A stretch of 64,000 nucleotides of DNA from Gracilaria domingensis. Its lineage: Eukaryota; Rhodophyta; Florideophyceae; Gracilariales; Gracilariaceae. Position 1 is the stretch's first letter. Each line of letters starts with the position of its first letter. The stretch covers positions 1 through 64,000 of the forward strand of contig VCMS01000241.1 of NCBI GenBank assembly GCA_022539475.1. The letters are read 5' to 3'. A model generated the notes under the pieces. It searched no databases. It saw only the letters and a program-made list of their open reading frames with translations, and was not told the DNA's origin. Made by a program: the position numbers and the translations under genes. This document shows positions 42,220 through 52,004 of the stretch, piece by piece.

Positions 42220-44783
42220 TTTGCTATTAGAATCAGCCGTCCTGAGGTATATGGATGCCAATCGTCCCAAACGTGCTGCACGGACGGCTTTACGAGCAGT
42301 CGATTTTTGCCTTTCGGCCGGATATCCGGAGAGTGCGGCTGGCGTACCTGTCCGAGAAATTACGAAGGTGCGACCGGATGTATCGGATACGACGCCCTCG
42401 TTGGTGGATGCCGTGTTAGCCGTACTATGTGCTGTATGTTCTGATGCGTTTGCGCGTCTGAAACATCCGCGTCGAGCGTCGCGATTTGCGTTCTTTGCGG
42501 CAATTCGCTTTGCAGAGTTAAGGTACTTTGCTGCAGCCGCTGCGCCCGCCGAGGCTATTGACGGCTCCGCCTTACAACGCGCAGCTGTTCGACATCATAT
42601 GCATTACTGGATGGGGGAGGGTGCTTTTTCTCAAGGTAATTCTGTGTCGGCGGTTCGACATTTCTCCTCAGTGCTGGTGGAGGCGAAGAAATCGGCTCAG
42701 CCTAATGCGGTAGGGATACACGCTTCCGTTGTGCCGGCGTTTTTGCGAGCGTTGAAGATTGGCGCTGTCCCGAAATTGGCTACGCGATGGGACTCTGGTG
42801 CGGCTTATCCGCTCCTGGATACGGCTTTTTCATTCGCACGCATGATATTGCTGATTGTGATAGAGATTGGTATGCTCTCGAGGATGAGGTGTTGGAAGAC
42901 GCCGAGTTCTTTGAAAAGCTCGCGAATGATGATAGGCGTTTGAAAAGAGAACGACGTATTGAGGCGCTTATTTCTGAGCTTCGCTATGCGAAGCGAAGCG
43001 TTCAAAATGATCCCGGTGGCTCACTTGAGATGAAGATTAGACGAATGAGAGACTTGGCGTACGCCAGAAAACGACGGAAAAGGGCCGCTTCTTTGCTTGA
43101 GCGCGGGGCAGTTCTGGGTGAGGCGGTTCTTCTTCATACGCGATTAAGAAACCCTTTGCAGTTTCCTGTGTTTATCCGTTCGATGTCGGCGGTTGTTTCG
43201 CTTGATTTCAAATGTTACTCTTTGTTTGATAAGAGTAATGATGAAGCTGAGAGTGAACCTCCGCCCGTGCGGCTGTTCGAGGCGCCTTCCTTTACGATTG
43301 CTCCGAACTCGGAAGAGAACGTTGTGCTGAAGATCACCGGACAGAAGGCGGGTGTGTTGCAGTGTATCGGGGTTTGTAGGACTTTTGCTTCTGGCACGAG
43401 CGCTACTTTTGTACCAGACTCCCCCACGGTGTTCGTACCAGGTTTTGCTCTTTTACATCGAAACATGGATGGAAACCAACAACACTGCCTGCCCCAGCTG
43501 TTCCGATGGCAATAAAGCGAGGTAATATGCGCCCTTCCGCCCACAGACTTTGCATCAATGAAACTGCAACTTTTTCCGTGTTCTTGGTCCGTGATCGTAG
43601 TGTGAAAGACGGCTGTGAAGTGAATGATAGGGAAGATGGACTTTCTGTTTCACCTCACATGTGGGAAACGCATGTTGCCGATTTGGAACACAATTCCACT
43701 ACAAAGAACCAAGATAAGGCTTTTGATACAGTAAGGAAAATAACGGTGGAGCCGGAAACGGTTGAAAACTTTGAAAACCAAGATGGTGATACGTGGGATA
43801 GGAAGGCGGTCACACATTTTGTTGTCTGTTCCAAGCACCACTCGCACATTCTTCGGCAAGGAAAGGGACGCGATCGTCCTGATCGGGTGTACGTGACTGT
43901 GGGCTGGCGGACGAACGAAGAGAACGAAGGGGACATTCAGATTCCATCCATTGATCCTCTTAAATGGATGAAAAAGACTAAGATTCAAGAACACGGGAAC
44001 GAGTCTGTGACAGCTTCACAGGATGATATTCCACGAATGAAACAGAACGTAATGCAAGACGTTGTTGAGGGCATTGGGGCTTTGCGTGTCGATGACTACG
44101 AGAAGAATCCTGTGCAAGTGCGTGTTTCGCACCCTGAGAAAGTTAAGCATGACTTCTTTCGACGCACAAATCAAGATGAGCTGGGTTTAGTCAGTGAGCA
44201 GAGTTCCGTAGTCGCGTACCCCGCTGTCGTTCCTGTTGATGTGCTGGTCAAAAACGTTTCCGACGGAGTTTTGGATATTGCATTTGCTGCTCCTACGGAA
44301 GGTGGTGTGGCTGATGGGGAACGTGGGCGGTACTGGACGGGTCATGCATCAATGTCGCTGAGATCAATCGCTCCGGGGGTGGAACGGACAATATGCCTCA
44401 CAGCAGTTTTGATTAGTCCTGGACAGTACAATATGTGCAGGTTCACTATGCTATATCAAAAAAGCAGTTTTGTTCCCAACAGAAGAAGGCAACATATTTC
44501 CGTCAGTCCGTCTTACATGACAGTTGAAGCTGTTGGAGAGTACAAGTTGTGCGAAGATGATATGGCAGAAGAGCAACACGAGACTGCTCCGTTGCGACGC
44601 AGCTCAAGAAGGATAAGCACGGGGTCAAGTGGAATGTCCCTGAACCAAAGCAACCCGAAGAGACTGAGTCCAGGACCAAACGAAGATATAACAACGGGAA
44701 GTAAGCACTCTGAAGAAGACAAGACGTTGGGCCATGGTAGTAGAACGAAGAACGATGAGGTTGACCTCAATCTTAGAAAATGA
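42220..44783 (+). pseudogene. TRAPPC8-like (Trs85) trafficking subunit, truncated and frameshifted
   Basis: Three consecutive plus-strand frames make one protein: 42220-42840 (LLESAVLRYMDANRPKRAAR, then HHMHYWMGEGAFSQGN), 42830-43500 (ALEDEVLEDAEFFEKL, then LLHTRLRNPLQFPVFI) and 43490-44783 (RLCINETATFSVFLV and later beta-rich segments with NVSDGVLDIAFAAP). This order, a helical-repeat region followed by Ig-like beta domains with an R-N-P-L strand, is that of TRAPPC8, a subunit of the TRAPP III complex acting at ER-Golgi/autophagy membranes. The first frame change falls at a T5 run (42829), the second near 43490. The ~1400-residue family's N-terminal half is missing, replaced by GC-rich island 1. 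The frames are long and conserved, so single-base sequence errors are an alternative to pseudogenisation. Confidence 0.5.
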
Positions 44784-45313
44784 GGTGCAGTTACCGAAGC
44801 ATCTAGAGCTTCGGAACGGTCAGGTAGAGGTGGCCAGCGAGAATCGACGCTCCGAGACGTCTCACCGGCAAGATCGGGCAGAGGGACAAGTCGGGAAGGG
44901 AAATCAGCGCAATTACTTTCAGAGCTTAAGAATGACGCCTTTTGGAACGATGCAGACACGGATGAAGACTGACCAAACTTGTGTGAGAGGGGTGGGGTGG
45001 GGTGTGGGGGTGGCGAAATTTGTACATGTATGGTGTTTCTAACTACGCGCAGTATCGTATATCTCGTTAAACTATTAATTCAGACGATAGCTAGATGTAA
45101 ATCATTTACCTTCGGTGCAAAAATGCCGTTCTCATGTAGAGCTGTTTTCGCAACTCTTTCTGAACGATGGAAGTCTGATGTGCGAAATTGTTGAGAATAC
45201 ATATGACGAGCCAAATGCACGTCCCGCAAGTTCACGGCAAAATGATTATCGCACTAGAAAGTTACACCGTCGAGCTTACGTTTGCAGACCAAGGCTGCGC
45301 GCTCGCAGCTTGG
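44784..45313. other. Intergenic, nothing recognised
   Basis: Contains a G-rich tract (GGGGTGGGGTGGGGTG-like, about 44987-45013) with several G runs that could form a quadruplex. No gene is supported. Confidence 0.35.
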
Positions 45314-46135
45314 TCATTGGCCCTTTTTGGACTCGGATGTGTTCCCGCTCTTCGCAGTGGACTTGTATGATTTGGAGTAAAAGCGCAAAAACAATATGAG
45401 GTAAGAAAGATTGGTTGTTCCTGTGACAAGAAGGCCGGGCAAGCCAGTACAGCCTCCCAACGTGATGTAACTCCACGTGAAAGGAATCAACGACGCAAAA
45501 CTGGTGAGAAATTGAATGATTTGCGTAAGAGTGATGAGACGTTTGAAAGGCATTTTCACGCCAGCAAGACTGAAGGCGAAATAAGTATACATGATCACAT
45601 GAACAAAAGTATTGAACCACAACCCATATACACCGATTGTTACACCGTACTACAGCCATCCCCACACAGACAATAATACGCGGGAATGATGCCACACATG
45701 AAGCACGGAGAGCGGTTTGTTTCGTAGCATCAAGATGAAGGTATCGAGCAGTTCGTAAAACTTGCTGAGATAGAACAGATAAAATGTTGCAATAAACGGT
45801 GCTGGAAGGGCGGTCTGCGCGGGCGTGCACACGGTTGCTCTCCATGTCTGAGCATCTAAAACCGACAAGATGGCTCGAGAAACTTGAACATTCATGAAAG
45901 CGGATGCAACGGCCAGAATGAGATTATGCACAATGGCCACATTTCTGACAAACGAAGAGTCGCGAAGGGCGAAACTCTGCGCATGGACAACTCTCAAAAG
46001 GACAAGATACATGCAATGGTGTTCAAAACCAGCCGCAAATCGGACAGAAGTGGGGCGGAGGCGGGGGAGGCAGAACCAATTAGACGCGTTACGAAGTCGA
46101 AGATAGAGGTGGTTCCGCTTGTGGCACTTGTCCAC
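45314..46135 (-). pseudogene. ELO-family fatty-acid elongase with one in-frame TAG
   Basis: In one minus-strand frame: VHNLILAVASAF, FIATFYLFYLSKFYELLDTFIL (the K-x-x-E-x-x-D-T box), LSVLHVWHH (the H-x-x-H-H catalytic histidine box), then WGWL, a TAG at 45650-45652, and after it WFNTFVHVIMYTYFAFS (the N-x-x-x-H-x-x-M-Y box) and a Q-x-x-Q-F helix, ending with a short basic lysine tail (KSYKSTAKS). ELO proteins are ER membrane condensing enzymes of very-long-chain fatty-acid synthesis with about seven membrane helices. The stop replaces a codon between two catalytic boxes where the family commonly has Glu or Gln, a one-base change from GAG or CAG. The N-terminus is weak and no ATG start is in frame, so the start is also lost or misread. 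Confidence 0.65.
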
Positions 46136-46379
46136 CCAGCCTCGAAAGGGCGGTTGATCATATTCAGCAACAAGATGCGATGATTCGAGGCTCGAGAGGT
46201 ACTAGTGGTGAGGCCCTACGCACCGCAGAGCAGCGTGTGTTTATCCGCAAAGGGGGAGGAGCTGCACGGGTGTGGATGGACATGTTGCCGATCTCCTGGC
46301 AGGAGCTTTGTCCCGCAAAATGAAATATGATCATTCTGCATTGACGAGAAACATAACACATCATGATTTGGTGTTAGCG
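46136..46379. other. Short spacer, nothing assigned
   Basis: A plus-strand frame with EALRTAEQRVFIRKGGG is open but unassigned. The sequence is of ordinary composition up to the GC-rich island. Confidence 0.3.
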
Positions 46380-47300
46380 ACGCGGCGGGGGCAGAAGGAA
46401 AAGGTCAGGCGCGGAATAGTGCTCGGGGAGGATGGCGCGCGGCGGAATAGGTGGCGGCAGTCGATGGCGCCGGCGTTGGCGGTGGTAGGTGGAGGTAGGG
46501 GAGTGCGAGGGGTGGGGAAGTGCAAGGGGTGCGGAAGGGGAGACGATCGACAGCAGCACACGAAAAGGGCGCCGATGGCCAGCAGCGTCCGTGCGCGGGG
46601 GCTTTCGCGGCGCGCTACGGGGAGGGAACTGGGTGGGAGGAGGTGTTGCGCCGCTTGCTGGCGCGCGCGCCGCCGGAAATGACTTGACACCGCCTCCCAT
46701 GCGCACACGACGCGGGTGTGGCTTGTGTGGCGGATGCGGCGTGCGCGTGGCCACGCGACGCTGTAAGTGCTCGCAGTTCGCGAGAAAGTGCTTACGTATG
46801 AGTGCCACGCATCGCGTGGGGCACATACGCGTGGTGCCGGGCGTGAAGAAGAGAAACAGCGGCGCGGCAGCAATGCTTGTTACTACTGCGCACGCGCGCG
46901 CGCGCCTCAACCGCCCGTTACACTGCGCGCTGCACAACCCGCGAATCGCGCGCCGCTGCTGCGCAGATCGTTCCCCGCCCGCAGATTCAGCGCACGTTGG
47001 AGCAACCGCGCGGTTGGCGCGCTCGCCACCTATAACGCAACACGAGCCGTTTCCGAGCGCAGCCCGCGACACGTCCCGCATCGAGCACGTGTGCTCGCGT
47101 GGCTGCGGGCCACATCGTACACGACGCGCGGCTTGCGCCGCGCTCGCGCACGTGCGCAGCACGCGCGCGCGCACACGTGCACGGCGAGCTGCAGCCTGGA
47201 GCCCTTGCGTGGGTGGCAGGTGAAGTGCGCGCGATTGCAACCAACAGACGCGCGCGCGCCAGCGCGTGGAAGTCCGCGTAGCTGGCAGCTGCTTCGCGTC
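46380..47300. other. GC-rich island 2
   Basis: A second sharply bounded GC-rich block, full of CGCG runs. On the plus strand RRGCGLCGGCGVRV at 46708-46755 has the C-G-x-C-x2-C start of a CXXC-type finger, followed at 46763 by GTAAGTG, a consensus 5' splice site, and later ACYYC at 46876. Both strands have long open frames because stop codons are rare at this composition; none is called. Shared style with island 1 (cysteine fingers plus GTAAGT) suggests both come from a different, intron-bearing, GC-rich gene class. Confidence 0.4.
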
Positions 47301-48060
47301 TTGGGTGTTGTGCGTCGGGCAATTTGGAATTTGTTGCCTTCCGCTGAGCTCATCAAGTTTTATTGGTTGCATCTCGTAGTGGCTCCCCTTTTGGAGCGGT
47401 GTTATGCCGATGCCAAAGAGTCGATGCGAATCTCGCCGTTCTTCTTTCGCGGCAACCACTGTCTGGTGATCCACCGCTGTGCGCACGCGGCCAGCGCTGC
47501 GCTTCCCGCCGCAGCGCTCCTCGCTCGCTTTCAGCCTTGTTAGCGCTGAGCCATCGTGAGAATCTCTGTCCAACATTTATTTGTTATCCTGCTTGCGTTT
47601 CTGCGCCTCATCATCCTCTACCCATAACAACGCGCTGGGGTCACTCCAGCCGTTGTCCACCGCTCATACGAAAGCAGCATCTCCACGTCGTCCGCCGTTA
47701 CCGTCATGCAGCTTTCCGGAGTCACCATCACCACCTTGCTTCCTCCGCAACGCTTGACGCACATTGTGCTGCTCGATGCCACGCATTCTAACTTGGGCTC
47801 ACCCGCGCCCAGCTTGCACCTTTCGGAGCTTGCGCCGGGCTCCTCCATGTCTTAAACTCGCCACCTTGGTGCCTAGTCAGTTGGCACGCGCAAAAGTCGT
47901 CTGGTTTGCTTGAATCGCTTTGTCCAGCTAAAGTGTTGTGCTTGTTAGCGCCGTCATCACTTTTGATGTCGTCCTTGTCGTTCGAGTGCGGCACTCAACC
48001 AGGGCGTTTCTCCCACGTCTCATTGCGCAGCCCATCATTGTGCTTCTCTCAATTCAATGC
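47301..48060. other. Transition region, no supported gene
   Basis: Moderately GC-rich; open frames on both strands (47363-47791 plus, 47618-47848 minus) lack motifs. Nothing is claimed. Confidence 0.35.
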
Positions 48061-48600
48061 AAGCACAGCCCAGCATTGTAGTTCTCCCAACTAGACGTAG
48101 TCACAGCCCACATCGTATTCTTCCGAACCACATGTAGGCACAGCCCAGCATTTTGATCTACCCAACTAGACACAGGCACAGCCTAGTATCATTGTTTCCA
48201 TTCATGAAATCCAAACCACCATGTGCTTAGGACAGCCAAGCATACGGTATTTTCGATTTCTTAGCCACTGCAACAGGCGCAGCCCGTCGCAACAACATTT
48301 CCGATCTCAACGAACCACAGTATAACGCACTCATACGTACTAGACGTAGGCGCAGCCCAACATCATAGTCCTCCTAACTAAATGTAGGCACAGCCCAGCA
48401 TTGTAGCCTTCCCAACTAGACGTAGTCACAGCCCACATCGTAGTCTTCCAAATCACATGTAGGCACAGCCCAGCATTGTGATCTTCCCAACTAGACACAG
48501 GCACAGCCTAGCATCGTAGTTCCCATCAAAGAAATCTGAAGCACCATCTGCTTAGCCCAGCCAAGCATGTGGTAGCTCAGATTTCTCAGCCACTGCGACA
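48061..48600. repeat. 325-bp-period tandem array built on CACAGCC units
   Basis: Sequence from about 48063 recurs with a 325-bp offset (48063 to 48388, 48101 to 48426). Within each 325-bp unit a ~37-bp subunit repeats: GGCACAGCCCAGCATTGTAG, CCCAACTAGACGTAGT, CACAGCCCACATCGTA and so on. About one and two-thirds large units are present. The CACAGCCCA core also occurs in the 154-bp array at 52005. Confidence 0.7.
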
Positions 48601-48716
48601 GACGAAGTCCACGGCGACAACATTTCCATAAGGAACCCACCAGCAGATCTGTTAGTAGATCAGCTAGTAGCTGCAGCCGATTTAAGGGTGGACGTTGGGG
48701 GCCCTGCGCAGTGCAA

Positions 48717-48746
48717 GCAGCGGCGGCGGCGGCGGCGGCGGCGGCC
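48717..48746. repeat. (GGC)n microsatellite
   Basis: Nine or so GGC triplets in a row. Minus-strand frames through it read poly-alanine and are not considered genes. Confidence 0.8.
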
Positions 48747-49418
48747 ATGCTGGCGGCTTCTGGTGTATGGGAACGGTTTTGGTAATTATTTAGTTATTTT
48801 CCGGAGCAAAACATACAAGCTATTTCTTTGAAACGGAAGTCAACAAATTTTCTCACGTGATGAAAACCTAATTTTTACGTCTCGTCAAAATCAATCTACG
48901 GCCTTAAATTTTCAATCCTGGCCGCGTTCTCCACTCGCGCCCTGCCTGGCTTCGCCCTCGCTCTCTTCCCGCACTACAGTACTATGCGACCGCTTCTTCC
49001 ACCGCTCGCCCGACAGAGTGCGCGCCAGCACTCTGCCAGCACTCTGTCATCTCTAGCTAGCAAGCGTGGACGAAGAGCTAGCAATTCGTCCACGCCTACT
49101 CGGTGTTTAGAGAATCTACAACGTTTCGCCTGTTTCTGGCACTTAGCAATCGAGCATCGTATGCTATCACTTCCAGCTACGGGGTAATATTGTGATGCGC
49201 GATGCGCTCACGAACAAGAGTGCTGCTTTTTCATTAAGTCGGAATTGAATGGAACTTCAGTTTAAGTTACTTCACTGCGTTTATTGCTACCATCAAAAGC
49301 CAGGAATATTTTCGAAGCTTACAATTCCATAGACGTCTATGATGCGTCAAGAGCTTTTTAAAGTTCCAAATAATACTAAGTATCCCCAAAAATGTCCTTC
49401 AGATACAAGTTTGACTTT
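48747..49418. other. Region 3' of the recombinase, no supported gene
   Basis: A short direct pair CTAGCTAGCAAGCGTGGACGA and AGAGCTAGCAATTCGTCCACG near 49040-49095 forms an inverted repeat (CGTGGACGA / TCGTCCACG). It could be the 3' part or end of the Crypton-like element. No gene is supported. Confidence 0.35.
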
Positions 49419-50639
49419 TTATTCGCCCCAAACTTCTCTTTCAAATTCTTGAAAGGCCTTAGGATCGTTAACCCAGTTTGCGCTCTTAGAAATACTTTGA
49501 GCGTGTTGTATCATGTGCGATAAACTATTAAAACGCGGCAACTCTTGTGGCGCATCATTATTGTACGCAGCACAATAGTTCCAATAAGCATTAGGTCCAA
49601 CCATTCCAATTTTTCGCATGATGAACTCATCCATATACCCTAGAGATCTATGCAATTGAACGCATCCTCGTTTTAAGGAATGCCCTGTATAACTGTTCGC
49701 GTCCGCATTTCCAATCCCAATAGAACGCAATCGTTCTCGCATAAAACCTACAAACTTATTAGTAGTTAATGCTCGATCAAACACTAAACGATCTCCCGCT
49801 TTAGTTTGCACTACGTCAGGAAAAAGCGCACCGTCCGCATTTCCCCTCACACTGATCCATGAATACAATGCAACATAGGGGTCCATGTAGACAGAATGAC
49901 ATAAGGCTGTGTTTCCGTCCCAGTCAGATATTTGATAAACACGTTCAACGGTAGAGTTCTTTATGGAACAAGATAATGTTAGTGTTGCTGATTGTCTTCC
50001 AATTGATACATGACTCATTTCCAGCTTAGTGATTTCATCATACCTTAGTCCAAGAAAAAGTCCTAGGACGAATATTGAATGCAGTACGACGTCCATAAGC
50101 TTCACTTCCTTAGACCCAAACCAATATTTCTCTGCGTGGTCGCATACAATATCTGCGGTGATTGGTCTTGCGCATGTTTTCACTCCTCCATACTTCGCAA
50201 GATTAACCCTATACGCTCTTCGAAACTCCTCAAAGTCTGGGTTCTTTGTAAGTGGATTACCCTGAATAACATCTTTTGATTGGTCACAAAACCATGGTCC
50301 CCGGTGCCCGTTTTTTTCGTACATGAGGCGTAGACCTTGGACATAACCCCCAAACGTATCGATCTTCATAGCCGTTTTGGTGTTGTATCTGCAGTGATCT
50401 ACTAAAAAATTCATTACCAGGGTAGGAGAGTGAGCAGAAATTCTGTGCGGGTTGCTCTCATCATGTTCCTTTGCGAACCGCATAAACAAGCGTTGCGATC
50501 TTTCCATATTAGCCAAAGTTGAATCGCTATAGGACTTGTTAACAATATCCGTTATAGATCGCAGTCCTTTAGAAGTCTTGCAACGGCTGTTGGTATCTGT
50601 TGGTTTTGCGGCATCTGGATGAACATTCTGCTTTTTCAT
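49419..50639 (-). CDS. Crypton-type tyrosine recombinase
   Basis: A 406-residue intact frame from ATG 50639. The N-terminal half (about 30-150) is a helical core-binding region (SDSTLANMERSQRLFMRFA). The catalytic half has GLRYDEITKLEM with Arg199, then YTGHSLKRGCVQL with His320 and Lys323, and GPNAYWNYCAAY with Tyr355, the likely nucleophile. Spacing R...H-x-x-R...Y fits tyrosine recombinases, and G-H-S-L-x-R-G is the Crypton/DIRS style. Two canonical residues differ: the Arg three after His is Lys323 (Arg324 is next), and the His/Trp position before Tyr reads Val in GMVGPNAYWNY. Cryptons move by recombinase-mediated insertion of circular DNA. It is divergent from the GCR1_C-like gene at 51001. 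The full-length open frame suggests recent activity or selection. Confidence 0.65.
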   Translation of the reverse strand: MKKQNVHPDAAKPTDTNSRCKTSKGLRSITDIVNKSYSDSTLANMERSQRLFMRFAKEHDESNPHRISAHSPTLVMNFLVDHCRYNTKTAMKIDTFGGYVQGLRLMYEKNGHRGPWFCDQSKDVIQGNPLTKNPDFEEFRRAYRVNLAKYGGVKTCARPITADIVCDHAEKYWFGSKEVKLMDVVLHSIFVLGLFLGLRYDEITKLEMSHVSIGRQSATLTLSCSIKNSTVERVYQISDWDGNTALCHSVYMDPYVALYSWISVRGNADGALFPDVVQTKAGDRLVFDRALTTNKFVGFMRERLRSIGIGNADANSYTGHSLKRGCVQLHRSLGYMDEFIMRKIGMVGPNAYWNYCAAYNNDAPQELPRFNSLSHMIQHAQSISKSANWVNDPKAFQEFEREVWGE

Positions 50640-51000
50640 GCTTCACAGAATGTAAATGTTTGCTTGTACTTTCGGTATAAAGAACAATTACTTGTCTCGA
50701 GATCTTGACGACGACAGTGCTGATTTGAAACAAGTGTACTTCATCGTAAACATTATCATGTAGACAACTGATGCAAACACTGTGAGCATGAGGAAATCTG
50801 TGACAGGTTTACACGGATACACGTTTTACGCTATTGTATGTTTTTGGTTGCTAACGTTGGGTTCATGAACTGCTTGGGAGATTTCTGGAGAGCCCGGAGG
50901 CAAGATACGTTGTTCTCGACGTTCATTTCTCCTAGTAACCTTTCCTTTCTTCTCTGTTCTCTTACGATAAACATTTATAAACGTGGTATACTCAAGCGAT
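50640..51000. promoter_or_regulatory. Divergent intergenic promoter of the two Crypton genes
   Basis: 361 bp separate the two divergent ATGs. TTTATAAACG at about 50973 lies 26 bp before the plus-strand ATG, and GGTATAAAGAAC lies at about 50672. TTATAA is self-complementary, so a box could serve either direction. No repeat or hairpin was seen. Confidence 0.35.
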
Positions 51001-51864
51001 ATGGAACGAAAAGGACCGATTCGGCCCAAACAGGGCGGAGGAACAGGGGTTGGGTTCAAAATGCCACCAAAGATCTATCTTGACGAACCAAGGAAGTTTC
51101 CGCTTATTCTTTCTGACATCAAGCGCTTTCTGGAACACGCAAAGAGCCAAGCAGAACTGCTCTTAATTGAATCCACTGAATGCCAAAGAAGGGCTGTGCA
51201 GAATAAGCTAGATCATCTCAATGTCGTAGAAGAATCTCTGCAGTGGAGAATGTTTGTCTTAAGTCAACGCAAAAACAGTGATCTAAACTGGAATACAACG
51301 GCGATAAGCAGCTGTACCAGAATTCAGAATATGTCAAGAACTCAGCTTCTAAAGACATCGATGCACCAGAGGCGTGATATGGTTCTTAGTACAGAATCGT
51401 TTTACAATGTGCAAGGGGCCTCACATGTGATGAAGACAATTGACAAGCGTATCTCTTCACCGAGTCCTAATGCAGCAGTTTGCGCTCTTCGTATGCCGAT
51501 TACGCAGTTTATTCCGGGTCTGCCAAAGCAAATTGAAGAAGTTGTTCAGTTATGGCGGGGGGGTGATAAGAAACGGTTCTACCCGGTGTATCTTTTTGAC
51601 ACTGTTCTACAGCGCAAGAAGCTAATTCATGGTTATACAGATTGCCGCTGGAGAGAATCTGGGCAGAAGTCTGCATATTACAAGTTCAAGAAGCTTGTAA
51701 CTATAGTTTCCGAAGCCCATGGAGACCTTCCAATCTTCGATGTTAACAATCGAAACTGGAATGAAGCTTTTTTGCTGTTCCACGCGAAGCACGATAGAGA
51801 AAAGCCACTTCCGCTCAGCGCTTTCTTTATGAAAAAACTATATCAGGGTTCTCACTCAAAGTGA
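51001..51864 (+). CDS. GCR1_C-like DNA-binding protein, putative Crypton partner
   Basis: A 287-residue intact frame from ATG 51001 (open six codons further upstream without ATG). The N-terminal half is helical with basic patches (ECQRRAVQNKLDHLN). Residues about 180-240 read IEEVVQLWRGGD ... CRWRESGQKSAYYKFKKL, matching the pattern of the GCR1_C domain: a helix ending W-x-x-G, a spacer, then W-R followed by a (Y/F)-x-x-(R/K)-K-x-I helix. GCR1_C is a DNA-binding domain found in yeast Gcr1 and at the C-terminus of fungal Crypton recombinases. Here it is a separate, divergently transcribed gene next to a Crypton recombinase. Identification by eye is moderate; the alternative is an unrelated basic protein. 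Confidence 0.5.
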   Translation: MERKGPIRPKQGGGTGVGFKMPPKIYLDEPRKFPLILSDIKRFLEHAKSQAELLLIESTECQRRAVQNKLDHLNVVEESLQWRMFVLSQRKNSDLNWNTTAISSCTRIQNMSRTQLLKTSMHQRRDMVLSTESFYNVQGASHVMKTIDKRISSPSPNAAVCALRMPITQFIPGLPKQIEEVVQLWRGGDKKRFYPVYLFDTVLQRKKLIHGYTDCRWRESGQKSAYYKFKKLVTIVSEAHGDLPIFDVNNRNWNEAFLLFHAKHDREKPLPLSAFFMKKLYQGSHSK

Positions 51865-52004
51865 GTATACTCCGTACATTTTCTGAGTATACGTTTTGCT
51901 TTGATCTTAGTAAATGTTTAGAACACAAGAGTCTCTGTTCGTATAAATGCCAAGATCATAACAGTCGTCTTGAGTTGCGTTGCCTGCGGGGTCCAGGCGA
52001 TGGT

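Noticed and set aside
46374-47576. 400-codon minus-strand frame in GC-rich island 2
   Set aside because: Stop codons are rare at this composition, the text is Arg/Ala/Pro-rich in every frame and frames on both strands overlap.
48491-48748. 85-codon poly-alanine frame
   Set aside because: Created by the GGC microsatellite and the CACAGCC array.
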